NCBI RefSeq assembly: GCF_002979515.1
Contig: NZ_PCPA01000032.1
Location: 1 to 34,952 of the forward strand
Direction: 5' to 3'
DNA: 34,952 bases
Origin: Microbacterium sp. MYb54
GTDB lineage: Bacteria; Actinomycetota; Actinomycetes; Actinomycetales; Microbacteriaceae
Under the pieces are notes generated by a model. That model did not search any database. It was given only the letters and a program-made list of their open reading frames with translations, and had not been told where the DNA came from. Positions 15,585 through 22,419 of this stretch are shown here, piece after piece (the stretch's first letter is position 1; the number at the start of each line of letters is the position of its first letter). A program made the position numbers and the translations under genes.

Positions 15585-16415
15585 TCAGCGCAGATACGCA
15601 TCCACGAGCAATGCCCCGCGGATAGCCCGCAGCTCGTCGATGATGCGGGCGACACTCTTCGCGCCCACCGAAGACAGCGCCAGGTCGTGCGGACCGAGGG
15701 GTTCGAGCTTCCCGGTGCGGATCCGGATCACCTCCCACCCCGCGGCGCGGAGAGCCCGGTCTTTGCGCAGATCCCCGTCTTGCCGCTTGCCGACGTGCTC
15801 CAGGCCGTGACGTCCGACGGTGTCGTACTCGAGCGCGACGCGCAGCTCCGCGAACACGATGTCGGGCCAGACCTCGGTGTGGCGGAAGAACGGGCGCGAG
15901 ACCTTCACCGCGTTCATGGCCGTGTCGAACTCGATCACCGTCCCGAGCTCCGCGCGTAGACGCCCCTCTGCCGCGGATGCCGGGCGCGGTGCGCACTCGC
16001 TCACGAACGCGGTCCCGGCGGGCAGGTCAGGGGTCTTCGCGCAGAGTGCCGGTGCGGGGCGACGGGGCTTTCGAGGAAGCGCGCGAGCTTCGCCGAGCAC
16101 GACCGGCTGCGGACGAGCGAGCGCTGAGCACTCGGGGCACCATGCGGAGCGACGTCGCACCTGTCCCGGACGCTCGCGCTGCTCAGTCGGGGTGGCGGCG
16201 AACCGATGCCCGACCGCGCATTCCCAGCAGAGGAGCACGTCGGCGGCGAGCGGGATCTGCGACAGGGCGATGCCGTGGTTCAGCTCCGGGTGGTACTGCC
16301 GAATCAGTTCCGGATATGCCGCCCACCCGGCGCGGTAGGTGCCGCGGTCATACGGAACCGCGCGACCGCGGGAGAACTGCCGTCGCGCCCACCACTTCAT
16401 CACCGGTTCCGGCAC
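15585..16415 (-). CDS. zinc-ribbon protein with a restriction-endonuclease-like C-terminal domain
   Basis: A 276-residue protein of unknown role. The N-terminal half has a putative zinc site C63-x2-C66 with H70 and C93-x2-C96 (CWEC, CPEC). The C-terminal half (about 145-235) resembles very-short-patch-repair/DUF559-type nucleases: W-P-D185, then E196-Y-D198, then KRQDGDLRKDRALRAAGWEVIRIR, the conserved strand and helix of that fold. The D...E-x-D arrangement would fit a PD-(D/E)xK active site. It stands alone, 101 bp from the divergent dinB. A role in DNA metabolism or defence is possible. It carries no GntR operator and is not expected to belong to the catabolic regulon around it. Confidence 0.65.
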   Translation of the reverse strand: MPEPVMKWWARRQFSRGRAVPYDRGTYRAGWAAYPELIRQYHPELNHGIALSQIPLAADVLLCWECAVGHRFAATPTEQRERPGQVRRRSAWCPECSALARPQPVVLGEARALPRKPRRPAPALCAKTPDLPAGTAFVSECAPRPASAAEGRLRAELGTVIEFDTAMNAVKVSRPFFRHTEVWPDIVFAELRVALEYDTVGRHGLEHVGKRQDGDLRKDRALRAAGWEVIRIRTGKLEPLGPHDLALSSVGAKSVARIIDELRAIRGALLVDAYLR

Positions 16416-16516
16416 GCGCCGACGATATCCCCGAGCACGGACACCGCGTCGCCGCCCTGCCGCCCCTGCTGGTGTCCCCGGTCCGTGCGACGATCCGCGT
16501 ATCGACGGGAGAGCGG

Positions 16517-17713
16517 ATGCGTGGGGAAGCGACGGTGCTGCACGCCGATCTCGACGCGTTCTACGCGTCGGTCGAGCAGCGCGATGCGCCGGAACTGCGT
16601 GGTCGACCGGTCATCGTGGGCGGTGGGGTCGTGTTGGCGGCGAGCTACGAGGCGAAGGCCCGGGGCGTGCGCACCGCAATGGGAGGCCGGCAGGCGCGGG
16701 AGCTCTGCCCGGATGCCGTCGTCGTCCCGCCGCGCATGGAGGCGTACTCCGCCGCCAGCAAAGACGTGTTCGCGATCTTCCGCGACACCACCCCGCTGGT
16801 CGAGGGGCTCTCGATCGACGAGGCGTTCCTCGAGGTCGGAGGACTGAGGCGGATCGCCGGGACCCCTGAGCAGATCGCGGCACGACTGCGCGAACGCGTG
16901 CGTGCGGAGGCAGGACTCGCGATATCGGTCGGCGTTGCCCGCACGAAGTTCCTCGCGAAGGTCGCCAGTGCCGTGAGCAAACCCGATGGCCTGCTGGTCG
17001 TGGAACCCGAGCGCGAGGAGGAGTTCCTGCTCCCTCTTCCGGTGGAGCGCCTGTGGGGCGTGGGCGCGGTGACGGCGGAGAAGCTGCACCGCTACGGCAT
17101 CCGCACTGTCGGAGAGCTCGCTGAGCTGGAGGCCGCCACCGCCGAGCGGATGCTGGGCAAGGCGACGGGCGCCCACGTGCACGCGCTCGCTCGCCTGCGG
17201 GATCCGCGTCCGGTCGACACCACGCGCCGCCGCGGGTCGATCGGGTCGCAGCGTGCCCTCGGCAGCCGTCCCCGATCGGCCGAAGAGCTCGATCTCATCC
17301 TCACGCAGATCGTCGATCGGCTCGGGCGGCGCCTCCGTGATGGCGACCGCGTCTGTCGCACCGTCGTGCTGCGGCTGCGCTTCGGCGACTTCTCGAAGGC
17401 CACCCGCTCCCGCTCGCTCCGCGCGCCGACCGACCGCACCGCCGTGCTGCTGACCCTCGCACGCACGCTGCTCGCCGCGGCGCAGACCGAGATCGCCGAC
17501 CGCGGCATCACCCTGATCGGCATCTCGCTGTCGCAGCTCGACCGCGCCGACCGCGTACAGCCTGAGCTGCCGATCGACTGGGGCGACGAAGCGCGCCTCG
17601 ACACGGTACTCGACACCCTGCGCGACCGCTACGGTGCGACTTCAGTCTCGCGGGCGGCGCAGCTCGGCCGTGACCCCGGGTGGTCTTCGCCCATTCTGCC
17701 CGAACACGAGTGA
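16517..17713 (+). CDS. dinB: DNA polymerase IV, Y family
   Basis: A 398-residue translesion polymerase. The palm is clear: HADLDAFYASVEQ (residues 9-21, with catalytic D11 and the steric-gate position F15) and SIDEAFLEV with D101 and E102. Then come the thumb helix-hairpin-helix (LWGVGAVTAEKLHRYGI) and the little finger ending near 350. QPELPID near 340 is at the usual beta-clamp contact. It extends damaged or misaligned primer ends at the cost of fidelity. The ATG at 16517 has a GGGAGAG sequence upstream. I see no SOS (LexA) box in the 101-bp gap shared with the divergent zinc-ribbon gene, which agrees with the non-SOS control often reported for actinobacterial DinB. Confidence 0.95.
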   Translation: MRGEATVLHADLDAFYASVEQRDAPELRGRPVIVGGGVVLAASYEAKARGVRTAMGGRQARELCPDAVVVPPRMEAYSAASKDVFAIFRDTTPLVEGLSIDEAFLEVGGLRRIAGTPEQIAARLRERVRAEAGLAISVGVARTKFLAKVASAVSKPDGLLVVEPEREEEFLLPLPVERLWGVGAVTAEKLHRYGIRTVGELAELEAATAERMLGKATGAHVHALARLRDPRPVDTTRRRGSIGSQRALGSRPRSAEELDLILTQIVDRLGRRLRDGDRVCRTVVLRLRFGDFSKATRSRSLRAPTDRTAVLLTLARTLLAAAQTEIADRGITLIGISLSQLDRADRVQPELPIDWGDEARLDTVLDTLRDRYGATSVSRAAQLGRDPGWSSPILPEHE

Positions 17714-17714
17714 A

Positions 17715-17791
17715 CCGCACCTCGTGGGGAGGAGTACTCCCCGTCGGGAGGACTTTCTCCCCGGGAGGCTCCTCCCGACAGGGAGATCTCC
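17715..17791. repeat. 77-bp exact direct repeat, copy 1
   Basis: Identical over 77 bp to 18221-18297. It starts at the dinB stop codon. It contains GGAGTACTCC (perfect palindrome) and CGGGAGGA/TCCTCCCG arms separated by about 17 nt, so a stable hairpin is likely. Function as a terminator or an intergenic mobile repeat is not decided. Confidence 0.9.
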
Positions 17792-17902
17792 CCCTGAGGC
17801 TCAGGGGCCGAGCATCGGCGGCACCCATGCCGGCGGTAGTGTGATCGCTGTCCAGCGCGCCCCCGTCCAGCAAGGAAGGACCGAAGGAGCTCCCTCAAAG
17901 GC

Positions 17903-18199
17903 TTGGGCCTGTTGCTGCTCCTCCTCGTCCGAGGGTGCGCGCTCTGGGTGATGTTCCCTTTCGCGTTCCTCGCCTGGCTCCTCGTGCATTCTTGGGCGCA
18001 GAGGGCATCGCTCCGCCAGGTGCTCTGCTGGTACCACGCGCAATTGCTCCTGCTGCTGGTGAACGGACCGTTCCGACGTCTCTTCCCCTCAGACGAACGA
18101 CCGCGGTTCCGAGACGTGCCGAACATGAGTGCGGTCGAACCTCACAAGATCAAGCTCATAGGCATGGACATGATCGCGCTGGCCGAGGTGGCCGGGTAG
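17903..18199 (+). CDS. small membrane protein, unrecognised
   Basis: An ORF of 98 codons from a TTG start, lying between two copies of a 77-bp repeat. The first 65 residues are strongly hydrophobic, with two likely membrane segments (GLLLLLLVRGCALWVMFPF and AQLLLLLVNG regions). The tail is polar (DERPRFRDVPNMSAVEPHKIK). Third codon positions are mostly G/C, as in the neighbours, which favours a real gene. The start is uncertain: a GAAGGAG lies about 13 nt upstream of the TTG and no ATG is in frame before residue 17. No family is recognised. It could also be the remnant of a longer gene. Confidence 0.4.
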   Translation: MGLLLLLLVRGCALWVMFPFAFLAWLLVHSWAQRASLRQVLCWYHAQLLLLLVNGPFRRLFPSDERPRFRDVPNMSAVEPHKIKLIGMDMIALAEVAG

Positions 18200-18220
18200 C
18201 GGACGTGCGCGGTCGCTGAC

Positions 18221-18297
18221 CCGCACCTCGTGGGGAGGAGTACTCCCCGTCGGGAGGACTTTCTCCCCGGGAGGCTCCTCCCGACAGGGAGATCTCC
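18221..18297. repeat. 77-bp exact direct repeat, copy 2
   Basis: Second copy of the element at 17715-17791, in the same orientation, starting about 20 bp after the stop of the small membrane ORF and ending just before the convergent NTF2-like gene. The perfect identity indicates recent duplication or gene conversion; the two copies could recombine and delete the ORF between them. Confidence 0.9.
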
Positions 18298-18325
18298 TCC
18301 CGAGAAACCGCGCCCCGCCCGGCCC

Positions 18326-18691
18326 TCAGGCCTTGAGCATCGACGCCCGTGCGATCAGTCCGTCGACCACGTCGAAGGTCGCGATGGTCTCGGTGGCGAC
18401 ACCCGCGTTGATGACCTGCTCCTGCGCGACGACCCATCGGGTGCCGAACGGCACGCTCGTCTCGATCACGCACGAGAGCTCGGGGTTCTGCAGTCGTGGC
18501 TCGTAGAACGCGCGGATCGCAGTCGAACCGACCACGGGCTCGGCAGCGACCCCGGTGATCACGGCATCTTCGGCGTAGGTCGCGACGAACGCGTCGAGGT
18601 CGTGGGCGTTGAACGCGTCGAGCTGAGCCTGCACGGTATCGAGGGCAGAACGATCCAGGGCAGAACGATCCAGGGCGGTGCGGTCAGTCAA
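18326..18691 (-). CDS. SnoaL/NTF2-like protein
   Basis: A 121-residue protein of the NTF2-like alpha+beta barrel class: AQLDAFNAHDLDAFVATYAEDAVI is the typical N-terminal helix pair, followed by beta strands with GSTAIRAFYEPRL. Members are small isomerases, hydratases or ligand binders. I choose the TTG at 18691 as start: it is preceded by GGAGGAG at 8 nt and overlaps the end of the upstream SDR by 8 bp. An ATG further upstream (18742) would add 17 non-conserved residues inside the SDR gene. A 15-bp tandem duplication (CAGAACGATCCAGGG) gives the N-terminal LDRSALDRSALD. It is co-transcribed with the SDR and so belongs to the GntR regulon. Its reaction is unknown. Confidence 0.75.
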   Translation of the reverse strand: MTDRTALDRSALDRSALDTVQAQLDAFNAHDLDAFVATYAEDAVITGVAAEPVVGSTAIRAFYEPRLQNPELSCVIETSVPFGTRWVVAQEQVINAGVATETIATFDVVDGLIARASMLKA

Positions 18692-19433
18692 TGCGAACTC
18701 CTCCGTTGACGTCGTAGGTGGCGCCGGTGATGAAGCGGGCACGCTCCGAGGCGAGCGAGGCGATGATCCAGGCGACGTCTTCCGGCTGCCCGAATGCGCC
18801 GAGCGGGATTCCGGCTTCGAGCTTCTCGCGTCCCGCGCCCTGCAGCTGGTCGGTGATCGCGCTCGCGACCGGACCGGGGGTGACGGCGTTCACGCGGATG
18901 CCCTCTACAGCCAGGTGCCGGGCGAAGCTGCGCGTGATCGCGAGGATCGCTCCCTTGCTGGCGGCGTAGTGGATGCCGGTCTGCAGCGCGCCGACCTGAC
19001 CGGCGATCGAGGCGATGTTGATGACCGAGCGGTCGCCGTCCGCGGCCCGGAGCAGCGGGAGGGCGCCGCGGGTGAGGAAGAACGTGCCGCGCGCGTTGGT
19101 CTCCAGGACCATGTCCCACTCGTCGAAGTCGATGTCGTCGTACGGCGTGTACGGGCAGACGCCGCCGTTGTTGACGAGCACGTGCAGTGAGCCCCACGTG
19201 GCCGTGATCTCGTCGACCAGCGCGTCGATCGATTCGCGCTCACGCAGGTCGAGGCGCGAGACGTGCACATCGGGCGACCCTGCGGCGCGGCATTCCTCGG
19301 CGATGCGGAGGGCTTCGGCATCCCGCCCGGCATACGTGATCCAGAGGGCGGCACCCTCGCGGGCGAGTTCGAGGGCGGCGGCGGTTCCGATACCGGAACT
19401 GGCCCCCGTGATCAGTGCGCGGCGAGCAGTCAT
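18684..19433 (-). CDS. SDR family oxidoreductase
   Basis: A 249-residue SDR with TGASSGIG at 9-16, NNGG at 88-91 in place of NNAG, catalytic S142, Y156 and K160 (YAASK) and VNGGV near the end. A start at 19457 would add eight residues encoded by the operator sequence itself. The ATG at 19433 is preferred because a -10-like TAGCAT lies exactly 7 nt before it and no SD is present, as for leaderless genes. It forms an operon with the NTF2-like gene and is divergent from the 2-hydroxyacid dehydrogenase. A role as the first sugar oxidation step or as a later 2-keto-3-deoxy acid dehydrogenase is possible. Confidence 0.86.
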   Translation of the reverse strand: MTARRALITGASSGIGTAAALELAREGAALWITYAGRDAEALRIAEECRAAGSPDVHVSRLDLRERESIDALVDEITATWGSLHVLVNNGGVCPYTPYDDIDFDEWDMVLETNARGTFFLTRGALPLLRAADGDRSVINIASIAGQVGALQTGIHYAASKGAILAITRSFARHLAVEGIRVNAVTPGPVASAITDQLQGAGREKLEAGIPLGAFGQPEDVAWIIASLASERARFITGATYDVNGGVRID

Positions 19434-19440
19434 GAATTCG

Positions 19441-19452
19441 ATGCTATAGCAA
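19441..19452. promoter_or_regulatory. GntR operator with leaderless -10 for the leftward SDR
   Basis: Core TGCTATAGCA at 19442-19451. On the minus strand the sequence TAGCAT (19446-19441) is followed by 7 nt and then the ATG at 19433, a spacing expected for transcription starting at the A of the ATG. The operator covers the -10. Confidence 0.8.
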
Positions 19453-19484
19453 ACCATGGAACAAAAGCAGTGCCGTGCATTGGC

Positions 19485-19503
19485 TTGCTAGATGCTATAG
19501 CAT
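19485..19503. promoter_or_regulatory. GntR operator with leaderless -10 for the 2-hydroxyacid dehydrogenase
   Basis: ATGCTATAGCAT (19492-19503) is a perfect 12-bp palindrome, with an extra half-site TTGCTA at 19485-19490 as in front of the MFS gene. TAGCAT (19498-19503) is followed by 7 nt and then the ATG at 19511, mirroring the leftward promoter. The two cores are 51 bp apart. Confidence 0.82.
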
Positions 19504-19510
19504 CGCATCC

Positions 19511-20485
19511 ATGACTGCCCCGTTCATCCTCGTCAGCGACTGCGACCTGCCAGGAACCGTCATCGAAGACACCCTCCGCCAGGCGGGGCTGGGTGCCGAG
19601 CGCGCCGCATCCGGAAGCATCGATGACATCGCCGCTCGCGGTGCAGACGCCGAAGGTCTGGTGGTCCAGTGGGCGCAGATCACCGGCGAGGTGATGGACC
19701 GGATGCCGAACCTCCGCATCATCAGCCGCGTCGGCATCGGGTACGACATGGTCGATGTCGAGGCGGCGACTGCCCGCGGCATCGCCGTCGCGAACACCCC
19801 GAGCTACTGCATCGAAGAGGTCGCCGCGCACACGATCGCGATGATCATGACCCAGGCCCGCGGGCTCCCCGCCTACGACCGCGCGGTGCGGGCCGGCACC
19901 TGGAAGGCCGTCGACGCCCGCCCGCTCGCCGTGCGGCCCTCGGCCACGACCGTCTCGGTGCTCGGATTCGGGCGCATCGGTTCGATGGTCGCCCGCGGCT
20001 GCCGTGCGCTGGGTTTCCGCGTGCTCGTCGCCGACCCCTACGCGTCCGTCGATGCGGTGCGCGAGGCCGGGTGCGAGCTCGTCGAGATTCCGGATGCCGT
20101 GGCGCAGGCCGACATCCTGACCCTGCACGTGCCGCTCACCGACGAGACCCGGCACCTGATCGATGCCACCGCTCTCGCGACGATGAAGCAGGGTGCTGTC
20201 GTCGTGAACACCTGCCGTGGTCCGCTCATCGACGAGGAGGCGCTTGCGGCCTCGCTGCGCTCCGGACACCTGGGCGCTGCCGCGCTCGACGTGTTCGCGG
20301 GCGAGCCGCTGGCCGTCGACTCTCCGCTGCGCGATCTCGAACAGGTGCTGCTCACCCCGCACGCCGCCTGGTACTCGCCCGAGGCGCTGGCCGATCTCCC
20401 CGTGCACGCGGCCGAGAACATCATCCGGTACCTCGCCGGCGAGCCCGTGCCGATCGTCAACCCGACCTACGCCGCCGCGCGCTGA
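19511..20485 (+). CDS. D-isomer-specific 2-hydroxyacid dehydrogenase
   Basis: A 324-residue enzyme of the D-2-hydroxyacid dehydrogenase family, near the CtBP/glyoxylate reductase-like branch. The nucleotide-binding motif is LGFGRIG (151-157), with D175 after strand two for NAD. The catalytic triad is visible as R236 (VNTCRGPLIDE), E265 (FAGEP) and H284 (LTPHAAW). It interconverts 2-keto and D-2-hydroxy acids. In this regulon it could reduce or oxidise the two- or three-carbon acid released by the FAH hydrolase, for example glycolate/glyoxylate or lactate/pyruvate. There is no SD; it is probably leaderless (see the operator at 19485). The FAH gene follows 13 bp later. Confidence 0.9.
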   Translation: MTAPFILVSDCDLPGTVIEDTLRQAGLGAERAASGSIDDIAARGADAEGLVVQWAQITGEVMDRMPNLRIISRVGIGYDMVDVEAATARGIAVANTPSYCIEEVAAHTIAMIMTQARGLPAYDRAVRAGTWKAVDARPLAVRPSATTVSVLGFGRIGSMVARGCRALGFRVLVADPYASVDAVREAGCELVEIPDAVAQADILTLHVPLTDETRHLIDATALATMKQGAVVVNTCRGPLIDEEALAASLRSGHLGAAALDVFAGEPLAVDSPLRDLEQVLLTPHAAWYSPEALADLPVHAAENIIRYLAGEPVPIVNPTYAAAR

Positions 20486-20498
20486 CCGAAGGAACATC

Positions 20499-21353
20499 AT
20501 GGAACTGCTGCGACTCGGCCCCGTCGGCGACGAGCGCCCCTTCGTCCGTGACGAGGGCGTCGTGTACGACCTCGCGCCCCTCACCGCCGAGATCGACGGC
20601 GCCTTCCTCGCCGCAGGCGGCATCGCCCGGGTGCGCGATGCTCTGGCCCGCGGCGAACTCGCCGCCGTCGACGTCGAAGGACTGCGCGTCGGCGCCCCGA
20701 TCGCCCGCCCGACCGCGGTGGTCTGCATCGGACAGAACTACGCAGCTCACGCGGCCGAGTCCGGATCCGAGCCGCCCGAGCATCCGGTGATCTTCTTCAA
20801 GCACCCCAACACCGTGGTCGGCCCGAACGACGTCGTGCTGCTGCCGCCCGGGGCGGAGAAGGTCGACTGGGAGGTCGAGCTGGCGATCGTGATCGGTAAG
20901 ACCGCCCGCTACCTGTCGTCGCCGGAAGCTGCGCGCGAAGTCATCGCCGGCTACACGATCTCGAACGACGTCTCCGAGCGTGCGTATCAGCTCGGCGTGT
21001 CGGGCGGACAATGGTCGAAGGGCAAGTGCTCCGAGACGTTCAACCCGCTCGGCCCCGCGCTCGTGCCCGCGGACGAGGTCGACCCGCAGGCGCTGCGACT
21101 GCGGTCGTTCGTGAACGGCGAACCGCGGCAGGACTCCTCCACGGCCGACATGATCTTCCCGGTGCTGCAGATCGTGCACGAGCTGAGCCAGTATCTGGTG
21201 CTCGAGCCCGGCGACGTGATCAACACCGGTACCCCGCAGGGGGTCGCGCTGTCGGGCCGCTTCCCGTATCTGCAGGACGGCGACGAGATGACGATCGAGA
21301 TCGACGGCCTCGGACGCCAGCATCAGCGCACCGAGCGGGTGCACCTCGGCTGA
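20499..21353 (+). CDS. fumarylacetoacetate hydrolase family protein, probable 2,4-diketo-3-deoxy-sugar-acid hydrolase
   Basis: A 284-residue FAH-fold enzyme. The metal triad E125-x-E127 (DWEVELAIVIGK) and D157 (SNDVSERAYQ) is intact. So are GQNYAAHAAE (78-87, catalytic His region), SKGKCSETFNPLGP with K176, and INTGTPQGV (241-249). The N-terminal 70 residues form the small domain seen in the 2,4-diketo-3-deoxy-L-fuconate/rhamnonate hydrolase group. These enzymes split a 2,4-diketo acid into pyruvate and a short hydroxy acid, the final step of non-phosphorylative sugar breakdown. GAAGGAA precedes the ATG. Other FAH members (ureidoglycolate lyase, oxaloacetate tautomerase) are possible, but the operon context favours the sugar route. 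Confidence 0.88.
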   Translation: MELLRLGPVGDERPFVRDEGVVYDLAPLTAEIDGAFLAAGGIARVRDALARGELAAVDVEGLRVGAPIARPTAVVCIGQNYAAHAAESGSEPPEHPVIFFKHPNTVVGPNDVVLLPPGAEKVDWEVELAIVIGKTARYLSSPEAAREVIAGYTISNDVSERAYQLGVSGGQWSKGKCSETFNPLGPALVPADEVDPQALRLRSFVNGEPRQDSSTADMIFPVLQIVHELSQYLVLEPGDVINTGTPQGVALSGRFPYLQDGDEMTIEIDGLGRQHQRTERVHLG

Positions 21354-21384
21354 GTCCGACTCCCACCCGGCGGCCTGTGTCCGG

Positions 21385-21416
21385 GGCACGGTTCCTTTTG
21401 CTGAGTGCACCGTGCC
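21385..21416. terminator. hairpin downstream of the FAH gene
   Basis: GGCACGGT (21385-21392) pairs with ACCGTGCC (21409-21416) around a 16-nt loop containing TTTT. It lies 31 bp after the FAH stop in the convergent gap before the lactonase gene, so it may terminate in both directions. There is no trailing T-run. Confidence 0.5.
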
Positions 21417-21489
21417 TCGGGCAGAGGCCGTCGGGTGGTCGTGGCTCCCGCGGCTCGTGGGTGCGCTGACGTCAGGCGATCCTGCCGGT

Positions 21490-21507
21490 TCAGGCGACCG
21501 CGCCTGA
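21490..21507. terminator. short hairpin in the FAH/lactonase convergent gap
   Basis: TCAGGCG-ACCG-CGCCTGA forms a 7-bp stem with a tetraloop, 64 bp from the lactonase stop. A candidate terminator for the leftward lactonase operon. The rest of the 217-bp gap shows nothing else. Confidence 0.5.
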
Positions 21508-21570
21508 GATCGGCCTGTTCTCGCACATCGGCCTGAATCCGCGAGCGTGACTAGGGCCAGGGGCGGATAC

Positions 21571-22419
21571 TCAGCCGGCGAAGGCCGTGACAGGGATCCC
21601 GTGCACTCCCGGTCGCACGGCGAACAGCGAACCCGCCTGGGTGCCGTGGTCGGCGGGCAACCCCTGCGCCGAAGTCGTGATGTAGAGCGTGCCGAGGTCG
21701 TCGTCACCGAACGTGCAGGCGCTCACCTGCGGCACCGGCAGTTCGATCGTCGCGACGAGAGTGCCGGATGCGTCGTAGCCGTGCACTGCGCTGCCACCCC
21801 ACAGCGCCACCCAGACGCTGCCGTCGGCGGCCACCGTGAGCCCGTCCGGCGAACCCTGCTCCTCGGGGATCACGACGAATGCGCGGCGTCCGCGAAGTTC
21901 GCCCTCGCTCACATCGAACACGTCGATGCGGTGGGACGCGGTGTCGACGTAGTAGGCGCGGCGGCCGTCGGGCGAGAAGCCGATGCCGTTCGAGATCGTC
22001 GCGCGGGGCAGCACGGTCGTGACGCTCAGGTCGCCATCGACGCGCAGCACGCTTCCGGCATCCGGGGCCGCGTCGTAGGCCATGGAACCTGCGAGCAGGC
22101 GGCCGCGAGGGTCGCAGCATCCGTCGTTCATGCGCACCTGCGGATCGGTGCCCAGCGAGGCCACGGCCCGCGCCTCGCCGTCGACATCGTCGGCCAGATA
22201 CAGGGTGCGAGCGCCGACGGCCACCAGCCCGCCACCGGAGCGGGGCCGGGCGAAGGCCAGGTACTCATCGTCGATGTGCTGACGGGTCACGCCATCGGCG
22301 CGCAGCGTGAGCAGGTCGCCGGCCCCTCCGTCGACCCAGCGCAGCCCGCCCCAGCCCGGCCACCAGACGGGGCCTTCGGCGTGATGGGCGACAGGACCGG
22401 TGACGTTCTCGGGGGTCAT
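21571..22419 (-). CDS. SMP-30/gluconolactonase family lactone hydrolase
   Basis: A 282-residue six-bladed beta-propeller lactonase. Metal ligands of the family are recognisable: E15 (AEGPVW), N144 (ISNGIGFSPDG) and D192 (GSPDGLTV), with the N98-D99 pair (RMNDGCCDPRGRL) lining the site. These enzymes open sugar-1,4- or 1,5-lactones to the aldonic acids, which is the missing step between an SDR sugar dehydrogenase and the enolase-type dehydratase of the neighbouring regulon. It is co-transcribed with, and overlaps by 4 bp, the upstream spermidine-synthase-like gene, and has no visible GntR operator. Function in the same pathway is therefore suggested by chemistry and proximity only. Confidence 0.87.
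   Translation of the reverse strand: MTPENVTGPVAHHAEGPVWWPGWGGLRWVDGGAGDLLTLRADGVTRQHIDDEYLAFARPRSGGGLVAVGARTLYLADDVDGEARAVASLGTDPQVRMNDGCCDPRGRLLAGSMAYDAAPDAGSVLRVDGDLSVTTVLPRATISNGIGFSPDGRRAYYVDTASHRIDVFDVSEGELRGRRAFVVIPEEQGSPDGLTVAADGSVWVALWGGSAVHGYDASGTLVATIELPVPQVSACTFGDDDLGTLYITTSAQGLPADHGTQAGSLFAVRPGVHGIPVTAFAG

Noticed and set aside
16416..16516. SOS box in front of dinB.
   Set aside because: No sequence close to the actinobacterial LexA consensus (TCGAAC-N4-GTTCGA) is seen.
17715..18297. Possible CRISPR-like array or IS ends formed by the 77-bp repeats.
   Set aside because: Only two copies, about 430 bp apart, with an ORF between, no spacers, no cas genes and no transposase or target-site duplication.
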